A stretch of DNA of 64,000 nt from Oscillospiraceae bacterium. GTDB taxonomy: Bacteria; Bacillota; Clostridia; Oscillospirales; Oscillospiraceae. Every line of letters starts with the position of its first letter. Within the stretch, counting starts at the first letter, position 1. The notes below the pieces were generated by a model. It saw only the letters and a program-made list of their open reading frames with translations. It did not search any database and was not told where the DNA came from. The position numbers and the translations under genes were made by a program. The stretch is from contig AP025583.1 of assembly GCA_022846095.1 (NCBI GenBank), positions 1,054,001-1,118,000 of the forward strand, read 5' to 3'. Shown one piece after another: positions 32,648 through 40,565 of the stretch.

Positions 32648-33547
32648 TTACCCCAGCTCGGTCCAGATGCCGTCGTGGGCGGCTGCGGCCCCGGGGAACC
32701 GGGCCCGGGCAAAGGGCTCCGCAGACTGGGGGTCGGTGAGCGAGGGGCTGAAATGGGTGAGCCAGAGGCGCTCCGCCCCGGCCCGCCGCGCCAGCCGCGC
32801 GGCCTCGCCAAACACCATATGCCCACGTTCGTGGGCCTTTTCCGCCGCCGCGTCCTCCCCGTAGAGCCCCTCCGCGATCATCAGCCCCGCGTCCCGCCCC
32901 AGCTCCTCCACCGCCGCCACAGGGCGGGTGTCGGTGGAAAAGCTCACGGCGATGGGCTTGCGCGCGCCGTCCAGCACCTGCTCCGGCAGGATCAGCCGCC
33001 CGTCCTCCAGCGTTGCCGGCTCCCCGGCGTGCAGCGTGCGGTAGTACGTCTGGGGGACGCCCAGGCGCCTCGCTTTCTCAGGGTTAAAGACCGGCTTGCG
33101 GGCAAGCTCGACGCGCCAGCCGTAGCAGGGCACCCAGTGGTCCAGGGCCCGGCAGGTCATGGACAGCCCCTCCCAGCCGGACAGGGTTTCCCCCGGCGCG
33201 GGCTCCTCCACCGCCAGGGGGAAGGGCAGCGGCGCCACCACCAGCAGCCGCCGGAGCAGCTCCGCCAGGCCGGGCGGGCCCGCGATACGCAGCGGCTCGG
33301 TGCGCCCGGTGTTCCCCAGGGAGAGCAGCAGGCCGGGCAGGCCCATCACGTGGTCGGCGTGGAAGTGGGTGAGCAGGATCCGCCGCAGACGGCTCAGCTT
33401 GCAGCCCGCCTGCCGCAGGGCGATCTGCGTGCCCTCCCCGCAGTCGATGAGCAGGGCGCCCCCCTGGTATTCCATCCAGCAGCAGGACAGCCACCGCCCG
33501 GGCAGCGGCAGCATCCCGCCGGTCCCCGGCAGGCATACGCTCAGCAT
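32648..33547 (-). CDS. rnz: Ribonuclease Z-type tRNA 3' processing nuclease
   Basis: A 299-residue metallo-beta-lactamase enzyme that cuts tRNA precursors after the discriminator base. The start MLSVCLPGTGGMLPLP is typical of bacterial RNase Z, followed by DCGEGTQIALRQAG, the metal motif LTHFHADHVMGLPG, and a C-terminal LTHFSPSL. The frame remains open to 33628, but homology begins at 33547, where the ATG overlaps the stop of a short upstream ORF with the only good ribosome site; expression may depend on translational coupling. Confidence 0.85.
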   Translation of the reverse strand: MLSVCLPGTGGMLPLPGRWLSCCWMEYQGGALLIDCGEGTQIALRQAGCKLSRLRRILLTHFHADHVMGLPGLLLSLGNTGRTEPLRIAGPPGLAELLRRLLVVAPLPFPLAVEEPAPGETLSGWEGLSMTCRALDHWVPCYGWRVELARKPVFNPEKARRLGVPQTYYRTLHAGEPATLEDGRLILPEQVLDGARKPIAVSFSTDTRPVAAVEELGRDAGLMIAEGLYGEDAAAEKAHERGHMVFGEAARLARRAGAERLWLTHFSPSLTDPQSAEPFARARFPGAAAAHDGIWTELG

Positions 33548-33621
33548 CGCCGGTTGATCCGCGCCGGGTTGGGCGCGTCCTCCACCGCGGCGGCGCCCAG
33601 CATTTTTCGGGGCTTGGCCAT
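33541..33621 (-). CDS. 26-residue upstream ORF coupled to rnz
   Basis: A small frame starting MAKPRKMLGAAAVEDAP, with an ideal AGGAGG at 7 nt. Its end overlaps the rnz start as ATGCTGA. The rnz ATG itself has only a weak site. The basic peptide matches nothing I recognise; it may exist only to load ribosomes onto rnz. Confidence 0.45.
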   Translation of the reverse strand: MAKPRKMLGAAAVEDAPNPARINRRC

Positions 33622-33671
33622 GCCGCATCCTCCTCCTTTTCCGCTCCGGGCGGCCGGGCCCGGTTTCTTAT

Positions 33672-33700
33672 AGTATAGTCCGCCGCGGGTATCTTATCAA
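33672..33700 (-). promoter_or_regulatory. Promoter of the rnz unit
   Basis: On the minus strand TTGATA (33695-33700), a 17-bp spacer and TATACT (33672-33677). Confidence 0.75.
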
Positions 33701-33718
33701 GCCGCCCCTGCGGGCCGA

Positions 33719-33747
33719 TTGACAATTCCGCGGGCAGACCTTAAAAT
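33719..33747 (+). promoter_or_regulatory. Promoter of the DMT transporter gene
   Basis: TTGACA (33719-33724), a 17-bp spacer and TAAAAT (33742-33747). Confidence 0.75.
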
Positions 33748-33797
33748 GGGGCTATTGTCTAAATGGATGGATTATAACCGCTTGGGGCTGAGAAACG

Positions 33798-34682
33798 ATG
33801 AATCGACAACGCAAAGCCGACCTGCTGCTGGTCATGGTCACCGCCTTTTGGGGGGCGTCCTACTACCTGACCGACCTGTGCCTGGAGGATCTGCCGCCCA
33901 TGTGCCTGAATGCGTTCCGCTTTCTCCTGGGCTTTATTGTGCTGGGCGTGTTCTTTCATAAGAACATGCGCCGCCTGAACGCGGCCACCCTGCGCTACAG
34001 CCTGCTGGTGGGGCTTGCGCTGACGGGCACCTACGTGTTCTACGGGTACGGCGTCTCCCGCACCTCCCTGTCCAACGCCGGGTTTATCTGCGCCCTGACG
34101 GTGGTCTTTACCCCCGTCTTCGCCTTTTTCGTCAACCGCACCCGCCCCGGCCGCAAGCTGCTGCTGTGCCTGCTGCTGTGCGCCGCCGGGCTGGCCCTGC
34201 TGACGCTGAACGACGATCTCCGCCCCGCGCTGGGCGACGTCATCTGCCTGGGCGTGCCCATCTGCTACGCCATCGACCTGCTGCTGACGGAGCGGGCCGT
34301 GCAGCGCCCCGAGGTGGACCCGCTGGGGCTGGGCGTGTGCCAGCTGGGCGTGGTGGGGGTCATCACCCTGGCGCTGTCGCTGCTGCTGGAGCGGCCCCAC
34401 CTGCCCACCACGCCGGTGAGCTGGGGCGCGGCCCTCTTCCTGGGCCTGCTGTGCACCGGCGTGGCGTTCGTCGTCCAGTCGGTGCAGCAGCAGTACACCA
34501 CGGCCAGCCACGTGGGCCTTATCTTTACGCTGGAGCCGGTCTTCGCCGCAATCGTCGCCTACTTCCTGGCGCACGAGGTGTTTGGGCCCCGCAGCTACGC
34601 GGGAATGGCGCTGATGCTCTCCAGCCTCGTGATCATGGAGCTGGAGGTTCCGAAAAAGAGGCGTGAGGCGGCCGCGAAATAG
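33798..34682 (+). CDS. EamA/DMT-superfamily transporter
   Basis: A 294-residue membrane protein with ten predicted helices in two EamA repeats. The first repeat starts LLLVMVTAFWGASYYLTDLCL and the second has the family ending YTTASHVGLIFTLEPVFAAIVAYFLAHE. DMT members export amino acids, metabolites or drugs; the substrate is unknown. It has its own promoter, divergent from rnz, and ends before a convergent reductase gene. Confidence 0.88.
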   Translation: MNRQRKADLLLVMVTAFWGASYYLTDLCLEDLPPMCLNAFRFLLGFIVLGVFFHKNMRRLNAATLRYSLLVGLALTGTYVFYGYGVSRTSLSNAGFICALTVVFTPVFAFFVNRTRPGRKLLLCLLLCAAGLALLTLNDDLRPALGDVICLGVPICYAIDLLLTERAVQRPEVDPLGLGVCQLGVVGVITLALSLLLERPHLPTTPVSWGAALFLGLLCTGVAFVVQSVQQQYTTASHVGLIFTLEPVFAAIVAYFLAHEVFGPRSYAGMALMLSSLVIMELEVPKKRREAAAK

Positions 34683-34708
34683 GGGCCGAAGCCCGCGCCT
34701 TATCTCCC

Positions 34709-35677
34709 TTAAGGCGCGGCGGCCCGGGAAAGGGTATCCCAATCCGGCATTCCGGCGCGCAGGGCGTCCCAGACCGGCATGGGGGTCCCGGCCCGGCGGC
34801 GCAGATCCTCAAAGGCCGCGTCCAGCGCCCGCAGCTCCTCCACGGCGCGCATGGCGTGGTCGCTGGCAGCCAGCCGCCCCAGCGGGGTCTTTGCCATGAG
34901 GTACAGCATTGCGGCCATACACCGCCGTTTGGGGCCGGGGCGGTAGTAGTCCTCGCTGTCCTGCGTCCGGATGGGCACGCCCAGGCTGCGAAGCATGACG
35001 CAGCCCTCCAGAGCGGCGTCCAGGATGGCACGCCGCTGGGCGGGGAAGGCCTCGGGCAGACGGCCGCCCACCGCGTAGCAGACATAGCAGACGGGCAGAA
35101 TCAGCGCCAGGTGGCATTTCAGCCAGGCGTCCATGCGGTCCTCCCAGGCCAGGCGGCAGCCGGTGCCCGAAAAGGCCTGAAGCAGCCGGCGGCGGAACTC
35201 CTCCGACAGGGGGCCGTCCGGCCCGCCCACCGTCATGCCCACGCCGGCGTGAATGCTGACCACCCTTCCGTCCTCCCGCCGCCCGCCGGTGGCCTGGAAG
35301 CCGAAAGCGATCTCCTTCTCCACCGGGGAGCCCTCAGAGGCCAGGCGCAGAGACTGCTCCACCGCGGGATTGTTGCCCACGAGCACCACAAAGCGGCTGC
35401 GGTTTACGGCCACCTCGGGCAAAACGGCGGGGAGCTGGCCCGCCTGCATGACCACGAAAACCAGGTCGTAGACCTGTTCCGCCTCCAGGCGGTCCACAAG
35501 CGCGGGCCGGTCAACCGTGGTGCGCAGCTGGGCGTAGTGCCGGATGACCAGGCCGTCCCGGCTGATGGTGTCCCTCCAGGACCCGCGGGCCAGCAGCGTG
35601 ACCCGCCCGCCGCCCCTGCACAGCATGTGGGCCAGCTCACAGCCGATGACTCCGGCGCCATAGACCAGTATGTCCAA
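34709..35677 (-). CDS. Ketopantoate reductase (PanE/ApbA) family protein
   Basis: A 322-residue NAD(P)-dependent reductase: N-terminal Rossmann loop DILVYGAGVIGCELA and a helical C-terminal half with MDAWLKCHLALILP holding the family lysine. Without panB/C nearby, pantothenate synthesis is not implied; many paralogues act on other 2-keto acids. The start is TTG at 35677, because AAAGGAGG lies 7 nt before it and the family N-terminus follows immediately; the longer frame to 35710 would run through that ribosome site. Confidence 0.8.
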   Translation of the reverse strand: MDILVYGAGVIGCELAHMLCRGGGRVTLLARGSWRDTISRDGLVIRHYAQLRTTVDRPALVDRLEAEQVYDLVFVVMQAGQLPAVLPEVAVNRSRFVVLVGNNPAVEQSLRLASEGSPVEKEIAFGFQATGGRREDGRVVSIHAGVGMTVGGPDGPLSEEFRRRLLQAFSGTGCRLAWEDRMDAWLKCHLALILPVCYVCYAVGGRLPEAFPAQRRAILDAALEGCVMLRSLGVPIRTQDSEDYYRPGPKRRCMAAMLYLMAKTPLGRLAASDHAMRAVEELRALDAAFEDLRRRAGTPMPVWDALRAGMPDWDTLSRAAAP

Positions 35678-35733
35678 TGAAAAGCCTCCTTTCAAACGGT
35701 TGCCCGCCAAAAGCGGACGATATTTTTACGGCG

Positions 35734-36591
35734 CTACCACGCGCCCAAAACCTCCAGGGTCTTTTGCAGGGAATCCGCCCGGCTCCGGGCGCAGGCCTCG
35801 GGGTGCTTGCGGGTCATGGCGAAAAAGCGGTCTGTACGCAGCCGCACCGGCAGCAGCAGGTGGCTGGCGTACTCATAGCAGATGTGCCGGTGGGCGTGGG
35901 GGAAGGCGGCGGCGTCCAGCCGGGCGACGACCCGCTCCGCCGCCTCGGCGGCGGGCCATATGGAGTCGTGCCGGGCGGTGAGCAGCAGCACCGGCCCCGC
36001 GATGCGCTCCACGGGGATGAGCGCCTCCTCCGGCGGGTGGGCCGCCGCCGTCTCATACGCCGGGCGGAGGGTGAGCTCCCGTGCGCGCAGGGTGTCCCGC
36101 GCCACCCGCCCCGGGGACCAGTCGAAGGGGGCGTAGGGGAGCTGGGCGCCCCGCCAGCTCCAGGAGGAGCCGGGCAGCGGCTTCTTTTTCCCCGGATCGA
36201 TGGCCTGGCACACCATGTCCATGGGGCTTACCGCCACCACGCAGGAAATCAGCTCCGGCATCAGGCTGGCAGCCAGCAGGGCCAGCTCGCCGCCCTTGGA
36301 GATGCCCCACAGCCCCACCTTTTCGCAGCCCTGGCGCCGCAGCCAGAGCGCCGGGCGCTCCACCGCCTCCACGGGCAGGGCCGCGATCCGCTTCGGCAGC
36401 CCCGGCGCGTTCCAGTAGGCCATGGCCAGGGTGGTCAGCCCCGCGCCCTGGAAGATCTCCGCCAGCTTACAGGTCAGCGGGAAGCTTCCGTCACTGCCGC
36501 TGAAGGCGATAAGGGCCTTGCCGGGGAACTTGTCGGTAGCCGGGCGGTACAGGGCGCCGTGAAACCCGTCCCGCTGCACGGTGAATTCCAT
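35734..36591 (-). CDS. Acyl-CoA thioesterase/BAAT-like alpha/beta hydrolase
   Basis: A 285-residue alpha/beta hydrolase similar to the C-terminal domain of acyl-CoA thioesterases and bile acid-CoA:amino acid N-acyltransferases. The nucleophile elbow is GISKGG (Ser), with Asp and His candidates in LTARHDSIWPAAEA and EYASHLLLP. Bacterial members with Ser instead of Cys normally hydrolyse esters or thioesters; whether this one meets bile-acid conjugates is unknown. AGGAGG precedes the start. It is followed by a divergently unlinked reductase gene 24 bp away on the same strand, perhaps co-transcribed. Confidence 0.75.
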   Translation of the reverse strand: MEFTVQRDGFHGALYRPATDKFPGKALIAFSGSDGSFPLTCKLAEIFQGAGLTTLAMAYWNAPGLPKRIAALPVEAVERPALWLRRQGCEKVGLWGISKGGELALLAASLMPELISCVVAVSPMDMVCQAIDPGKKKPLPGSSWSWRGAQLPYAPFDWSPGRVARDTLRARELTLRPAYETAAAHPPEEALIPVERIAGPVLLLTARHDSIWPAAEAAERVVARLDAAAFPHAHRHICYEYASHLLLPVRLRTDRFFAMTRKHPEACARSRADSLQKTLEVLGAW

Positions 36592-36666
36592 AGATAGGCC
36601 TCCTCTTTGGTTTGCTTATACTAACTGATGCGGAGGGAAAGCCGCCCGCCGGGGCGGCGCGGGGGC

Positions 36667-37428
36667 TTACAGCCAAACCGCCCAGTCGCCGTAGTCAAAG
36701 GTGCCGCTGCCGTGGTGCAGCTTGCCCTCGGCGTCCAGCCGGCGGAACGCGTCCCGCATCCGGGAGAGGATCTCCGGCTGTATGTCCAGCGCGTGGTGCG
36801 CGGGAAAGACCCGTCTGACCGGCAGTGAGGCGACCTTCTCCAGCGAGCGCAGGTAGGCCTGGGGGTCCGTGGAGGGGTAGTAGGCGAACAGCGTGTCCTT
36901 GTACACCAGATCCCCGGTGTAGAGGCAGCCCCGCTCCGCCTCCCAAAAACACAGGTGGCCGGGGGAGTGCCCGGGCGTATGTAGCACCGTAATAAGGCGT
37001 CCGCCCAGATCGATGGTGTCCAAATCCCGCAGGACGCGGGTGGGCGCGCCCTGAAAGAGCCGGTATGCGCCCACGTCGTAGCCCTCCGGCAGGTCGCAGC
37101 GCTCCGCGACCATCCCCCGGATGGCGTCCATGGAGAGGGGGAAGCCGCCGCTGAGCCAGTCCAGCTCCGCGCCGTGGGCGTAAAACTCCGGGTAGTATCG
37201 GTGCCCGCCGATGTGATCCCAGTGGATATGGGTCGCCGCCGCGGCCACCGGCTTATCGGTCAGCCTGTTTACTTCCTCTGAAATGTCGCAGATTCCCAGC
37301 CCGGTGTCGATGAGCAGGCAGCGGTCGCGGCCCTCCAGCAGGTAGCAGTGGGTCTCCTCCCAGTGCCGGTACTCGCTGATGCTGTGGGTATCCGCGTCTA
37401 TCTGGTCGATGGTGAACCAATTTCCCAT
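36667..37428 (-). CDS. MBL-fold metallo-hydrolase
   Basis: A 253-residue metallo-beta-lactamase-fold hydrolase. Metal ligands appear in THIHWDHIGGH (HxHxDH), HTPGHSPGHLCFW (second His), YTGDLVYKD (Asp) and FPAHHAL (last His), a complete dinuclear set as in glyoxalase II-like enzymes. Substrate unknown. GGAAGGCTGCAC is the weak ribosome site. It lies in a run of same-strand genes with the thioesterase-like gene. Confidence 0.85.
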   Translation of the reverse strand: MGNWFTIDQIDADTHSISEYRHWEETHCYLLEGRDRCLLIDTGLGICDISEEVNRLTDKPVAAAATHIHWDHIGGHRYYPEFYAHGAELDWLSGGFPLSMDAIRGMVAERCDLPEGYDVGAYRLFQGAPTRVLRDLDTIDLGGRLITVLHTPGHSPGHLCFWEAERGCLYTGDLVYKDTLFAYYPSTDPQAYLRSLEKVASLPVRRVFPAHHALDIQPEILSRMRDAFRRLDAEGKLHHGSGTFDYGDWAVWL

Positions 37429-37495
37429 GTGCAGCCTTCCTTCCGGGATGATGGCACCAGTATAACACGTTCCTCCCGCCCTGTCACCCGCAGAA

Positions 37496-37532
37496 AGGCC
37501 CCCCGCCCCGCATTTGCGCAGGGCGGGGGGCT
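37496..37532 (-). terminator. Terminator of sleB
   Basis: A GC-rich stem, GCCCCCCGCCC pairing with GGGCGGGGGGC around a TGCGCAAATGCG loop, followed by CTTTCT on the minus strand. Confidence 0.75.
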
Positions 37533-37538
37533 TGTCCG

Positions 37539-38213
37539 CTAGGAGCAGAAGCGGTGCTTGCCGATCACCGTGATGAGGGGCCGGGACCAGATCCAGGCGC
37601 TGGTGGCGGTGTTAGGATTGAAGTAGTAGATGGCCCCGCCGCTGGGGTCGGCCCCGGCCATGGCCTCCCTGGCCGCCCGGACCGACGACTCGGCCAGCGG
37701 CTGGTTGAACTGCCCGTCCACCATGCAGGTGAAGGCCCCCGGCTGGTAGACCACCCCGGCGATGGAGTTGGGGAAGGAGGGGTGGTTGACCCGGTTGAGG
37801 ATAACGGCCCCCACCGCCACCTGGCCGCTGTAGGGCTCCCCTCTGGCCTCCGCCGAGATGACCCGGGCCAGCAGGTCCAGGCTGGCCGACTGGGAGGCCT
37901 GGGCCCCGCCGGAGGAGGCGGACATGCCCAGGGCCTTCAGGGTGGCGCTGCCCGCGACCCCGTCGGCGGTCAGGCCGTTTTTCCGCTGGAAGTATTTCAC
38001 CGCGTCGGCGGTCTGGCTGCCGTAGATGCCGTCCACCGCGTCGTCGTAGTAGCCCCAGTTTTTCAGCTTGGTCTGGATGGTGCGCACCTCGCTGCCTGTG
38101 GAGCCCTGGCGGTAGGTGGCCGCCCCGGCGGTCTGGGCGAGCGTAATCACCAGAATATTCACCGCGAATAAGAGCGCAAGGGAGCCAATCAGCTTCCTAC
38201 GATCCTTGTGCAT
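37539..38213 (-). CDS. sleB: Spore cortex-lytic enzyme SleB-like
   Basis: A 224-residue exported peptidoglycan hydrolase. Signal segment at 9-31, a PG_binding_1 domain (SEVRTIQTKLKNWGYYDDAV, residues about 38-95) and a C-terminal hydrolase_2 domain (LLARVISAEARGEPYSGQVA, with catalytic Glu; NRVNHPSFPNSIAGVVYQPG). This order is that of SleB, a lytic transglycosylase active on muramic-lactam cortex in germination. A ypeB partner is not next to it, so it could also be a related vegetative cell-wall hydrolase. Confidence 0.82.
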   Translation of the reverse strand: MHKDRRKLIGSLALLFAVNILVITLAQTAGAATYRQGSTGSEVRTIQTKLKNWGYYDDAVDGIYGSQTADAVKYFQRKNGLTADGVAGSATLKALGMSASSGGAQASQSASLDLLARVISAEARGEPYSGQVAVGAVILNRVNHPSFPNSIAGVVYQPGAFTCMVDGQFNQPLAESSVRAAREAMAGADPSGGAIYYFNPNTATSAWIWSRPLITVIGKHRFCS

Positions 38214-38365
38214 AGCGTTTCCTCCTCATCCTTGTAACACCGATAGTTTACGGGAAAAGCCGGCCCGATATGCCCGCGCGGCCGCCACAAAAAATGCCTT
38301 TGCTGGAATAGGCTTCCGTGCTTTCGGCCATACTGTTAAAAATGAAAGGAAAGGAAGTGGCGGCG

Positions 38366-38638
38366 GTGGTAAAGGGCGTGGCCCGGCGGGTCATCGTGGT
38401 GAAATCCCCCGACCCCCGCCTGTTTGAACAGGCGATTTTTATTGTGAAGGAGGACGCCTTCTCCAAGGAGGGCGTCACGGCGGACCAGGTGCTGAAGGAG
38501 GCCCGCCGGGTGGCGGACGGCTACGTGCGGCGCAACGCGCCCCTGGGCCGCTGGTTCCGCAAGATCCCCGCCCCGGTGTACGCGGCGGCGGGCGCGCTGG
38601 GGGCCACCGCAGCGTGGGCCCTGGCCCTGTATTTCTAA
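38366..38638 (+). CDS. Small protein with C-terminal membrane helix
   Basis: A protein of about 90 residues that I cannot name. The soluble part (VKGVARRVIVVKSPDPRLFEQAIFIVKEDAF then GVTADQVLKEARRVADGYV) is followed by one membrane helix (AAAGALGATAAWALALYF) at the end, a tail-anchored layout. The GTG at 38366 follows AAGGAAG at good spacing; ATG at 38342 is possible but has the purine run inside the coding part. Similar short proteins appear common in gut Clostridia, from memory. Confidence 0.6.
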   Translation: MVKGVARRVIVVKSPDPRLFEQAIFIVKEDAFSKEGVTADQVLKEARRVADGYVRRNAPLGRWFRKIPAPVYAAAGALGATAAWALALYF

Positions 38639-38642
38639 TCCC

Positions 38643-38671
38643 TTGCCTCCCCGGCGGTTGTGTTGTACAAT
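38643..38671 (+). promoter_or_regulatory. Promoter of the ferredoxin-nitroreductase gene
   Basis: TTGCCT (38643-38648), a 17-bp spacer and TACAAT (38666-38671). Confidence 0.65.
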
Positions 38672-38704
38672 GATGGGACAACCAACTTTCTGGGAGGCAT
38701 TTTT

Positions 38705-39478
38705 ATGTTTTCAATCGACCGCTCGGCCTGCATCTCCTGCGGCCGGTGCGCCCGCGCCTGCCCCGTGGGCATCTTCCGCATGGACGAGACGGGCGCGCCC
38801 CAGGTGGGGCGGGAGAAGCGCTGCCTGCGCTGTATGCACTGCGCCGCCGCCTGTCCCGTCCGGGCGGTCCGCGCCGAGGGGGTGGGGGAGCTCTACCCAG
38901 CGCCCGCCTCCGGCGGGCAGGCCGCGCTGATCCAGGCCCGGCGCTCCATCCGGCACTTCGCCCCGCAGCCCCCGGACCGGGCGCTGATCGAGCGGTGTAT
39001 CCAGGCCGCCGCCTGGGCCCCCAGCGCCAAAAACGCCCGCGCCCACCGCTTTGTGGTGCTCTACGGCAGGGAGCAGGCCGACCGGGCGGGCGCGCTGGCC
39101 CTGGAGTACGCCCGCGCCCACCGCCTGGCGCCGGAGCTGATCCTCTCCGCCCGGGCGGGGCGCAACCTGGTGACCTGCGGGGCCCCCTGCGCCGTGCTCT
39201 GCTGCGCCCGGGAGGACGGGGACCGGGGGGCGCTGGACAGCGCCATCGCCCTGTCCACCCTGGAGCTGCTGCTGGTGGAGGCGGGCCTGGGCACCTGCTG
39301 GGGCGGCTACCTGGCCCGGCTGGCCTCCATGGCCCCCGCCCTGCGGGAATGGCTGGGGCTGGAGGAGGGCTGGCAGGTGTACTGCACCCTGATGGTGGGC
39401 GCCCCGGAGGGGGAGGACTACCCCAACGTACCGCCCAGGGAGCCCGTGGAGACCCGCTGGATTACGGAGAATACATAA
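38705..39478 (+). CDS. Ferredoxin-nitroreductase fusion protein
   Basis: A 257-residue protein with an N-terminal two-cluster ferredoxin (CISCGRCARACP and CLRCMHCAAACP, residues 8-50) joined to a nitroreductase-fold FMN domain (about 70-255; ARRSIRHFAPQPPDR, AAWAPSAKNARAHRFVVLYG, GLGTCWGGYLARL). Electrons would pass from the 4Fe-4S clusters to FMN and then to a nitro, quinone or other substrate. Such fusions are usual in anaerobes. The start at 38705 follows GGGAGG; the earlier ATG at 38660 has no site. Confidence 0.9.
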   Translation: MFSIDRSACISCGRCARACPVGIFRMDETGAPQVGREKRCLRCMHCAAACPVRAVRAEGVGELYPAPASGGQAALIQARRSIRHFAPQPPDRALIERCIQAAAWAPSAKNARAHRFVVLYGREQADRAGALALEYARAHRLAPELILSARAGRNLVTCGAPCAVLCCAREDGDRGALDSAIALSTLELLLVEAGLGTCWGGYLARLASMAPALREWLGLEEGWQVYCTLMVGAPEGEDYPNVPPREPVETRWITENT

Positions 39479-39486
39479 TAATCATC

Positions 39487-39580
39487 CATCTTCAGTCGCT
39501 GCTTGAGCTTACGCCAGTATGCCGTAGGGTCAATGCTACCAGTCAGTACGGCACTGGTGTCTACGGGTGTAGTCGATTTC
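39487..39580 (-). pseudogene. Fragment of a BRO-N phage antirepressor
   Basis: On the minus strand one frame reads VDTSAVLTGSIDPTAY followed directly by WRKLKQRLK. This matches, from memory, the BRO-N domain of phage antirepressors, where a VLTxSxDPxAYWRKLKQRL motif is common. There is no start, no further domain and no downstream match; the frame runs into the nitroreductase gene. It is a decayed remnant of about 30 codons. Confidence 0.6.
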
Positions 39581-39601
39581 CAGCATAAAAGCAACAACAG
39601 G

Positions 39602-39733
39602 GGCTTGTCCCACCAAAGGATGATGTTTGGCGTAATTGATGAATGACCGCTCTTTTTTTGTATCTATTGACCGCACTTACAATAAGCGCGGCGCTACCCC
39701 AACGCAATGACGCCCGGACGGCCGGGACAAGCC
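39602..39733. repeat. Short element bounded by 10-bp inverted repeats
   Basis: GGCTTGTCCC (39602-39611) and GGGACAAGCC (39724-39733) are perfect inverted copies 132 bp apart, directly beside the antirepressor fragment. It could be a miniature transposable element or chance. No clear target duplication is seen. Confidence 0.3.
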
Positions 39734-39746
39734 AATAACAAAAGCT

Positions 39747-39797
39747 AAAAAAGCAGTTGGCCATACACCCGGAATACACCGGATGTATGGCCAACTG
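39747..39797 (-). terminator. Terminator of the ABC/two-component operon
   Basis: A 14-bp perfect stem (CAGTTGGCCATACA at 39754-39767 with 39784-39797) followed on the minus strand by CTTTTTT. Confidence 0.85.
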
Positions 39798-39857
39798 TCA
39801 CTATAAGATATGAAATGTTTTCTATTACACGTTTGGAAACGCGGGGAACGTCCCCCG

Positions 39858-40565
39858 CTACATCAGATCTTTTTGTTCCGCCCGGGATACGGATAATAGG
39901 GCAAAGACCAGGGATACCGCGGTCAGCACGATGGGAAACACGGTGCTGTTTGCCATGGACAGATCGCCGATGTTGGCCTGGGTTAAGAAAATGAGCAGGA
40001 ACGAACAGATGATGGTCGCCTTGGAGGATTTTAGGGTTAAGCCCACAAACAGGGCGATAAAGCCCATGGTGACGATGGTCGCGGACTTTAGCAGCAGTTG
40101 GAGGTAGAAGCCCGGGCTGCCCATGTCGAAGTCCAGCAGGAAGGCGGACTGGAAGAATCGGGAGCCGGTCAGGATACAGCCGTAGAGCAGCAGCTTGGTG
40201 AGCGCCAGGGCCGCGAAGCAGAAGAGCCAGACGGCCAGCATCTGAGACGCCAGAATCTTTTGGCGCTTGATGGGGTAGGAGAACATCAGGTCCACGGTCT
40301 TATTTTTGTAAGAGCTGACGATAAAAGCGGAGAGCATGACGCCGGTGAAGACCAGATAGACCATGCCGGTAAACAGCTCGATGGAGGAGGAGATGGCGTT
40401 GTGTCCCGGGGCGGCGTCCACCACGCCCGTGACCGGGTCCACGGCGATGCCCAGGAAGGCCAGCGCGAACAGGAACGCGGCGAGGAGCGCGGCCAAAATG
40501 ACGGCGGCGCGGACGTAGGTGCCAATGCGGTTCTTTTTCCACTCCATTCTGACAAGCTTTAACAT
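39858..40565 (-). CDS. ABC-2 type transporter permease
   Basis: A 235-residue permease with six hydrophobic segments, of the type working with bacitracin/lantibiotic-immunity-like ATPases (BcrB/LanE size). The segment FSYPIKRQKILASQMLAVW is the typical cytoplasmic motif between helices 2 and 3. It overlaps the ATPase gene by 7 bp and closes the operon before a terminator. Likely exports or protects against a membrane-active peptide; inference from operon type. Confidence 0.85.
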   Translation of the reverse strand: MLKLVRMEWKKNRIGTYVRAAVILAALLAAFLFALAFLGIAVDPVTGVVDAAPGHNAISSSIELFTGMVYLVFTGVMLSAFIVSSYKNKTVDLMFSYPIKRQKILASQMLAVWLFCFAALALTKLLLYGCILTGSRFFQSAFLLDFDMGSPGFYLQLLLKSATIVTMGFIALFVGLTLKSSKATIICSFLLIFLTQANIGDLSMANSTVFPIVLTAVSLVFALLSVSRAEQKDLM

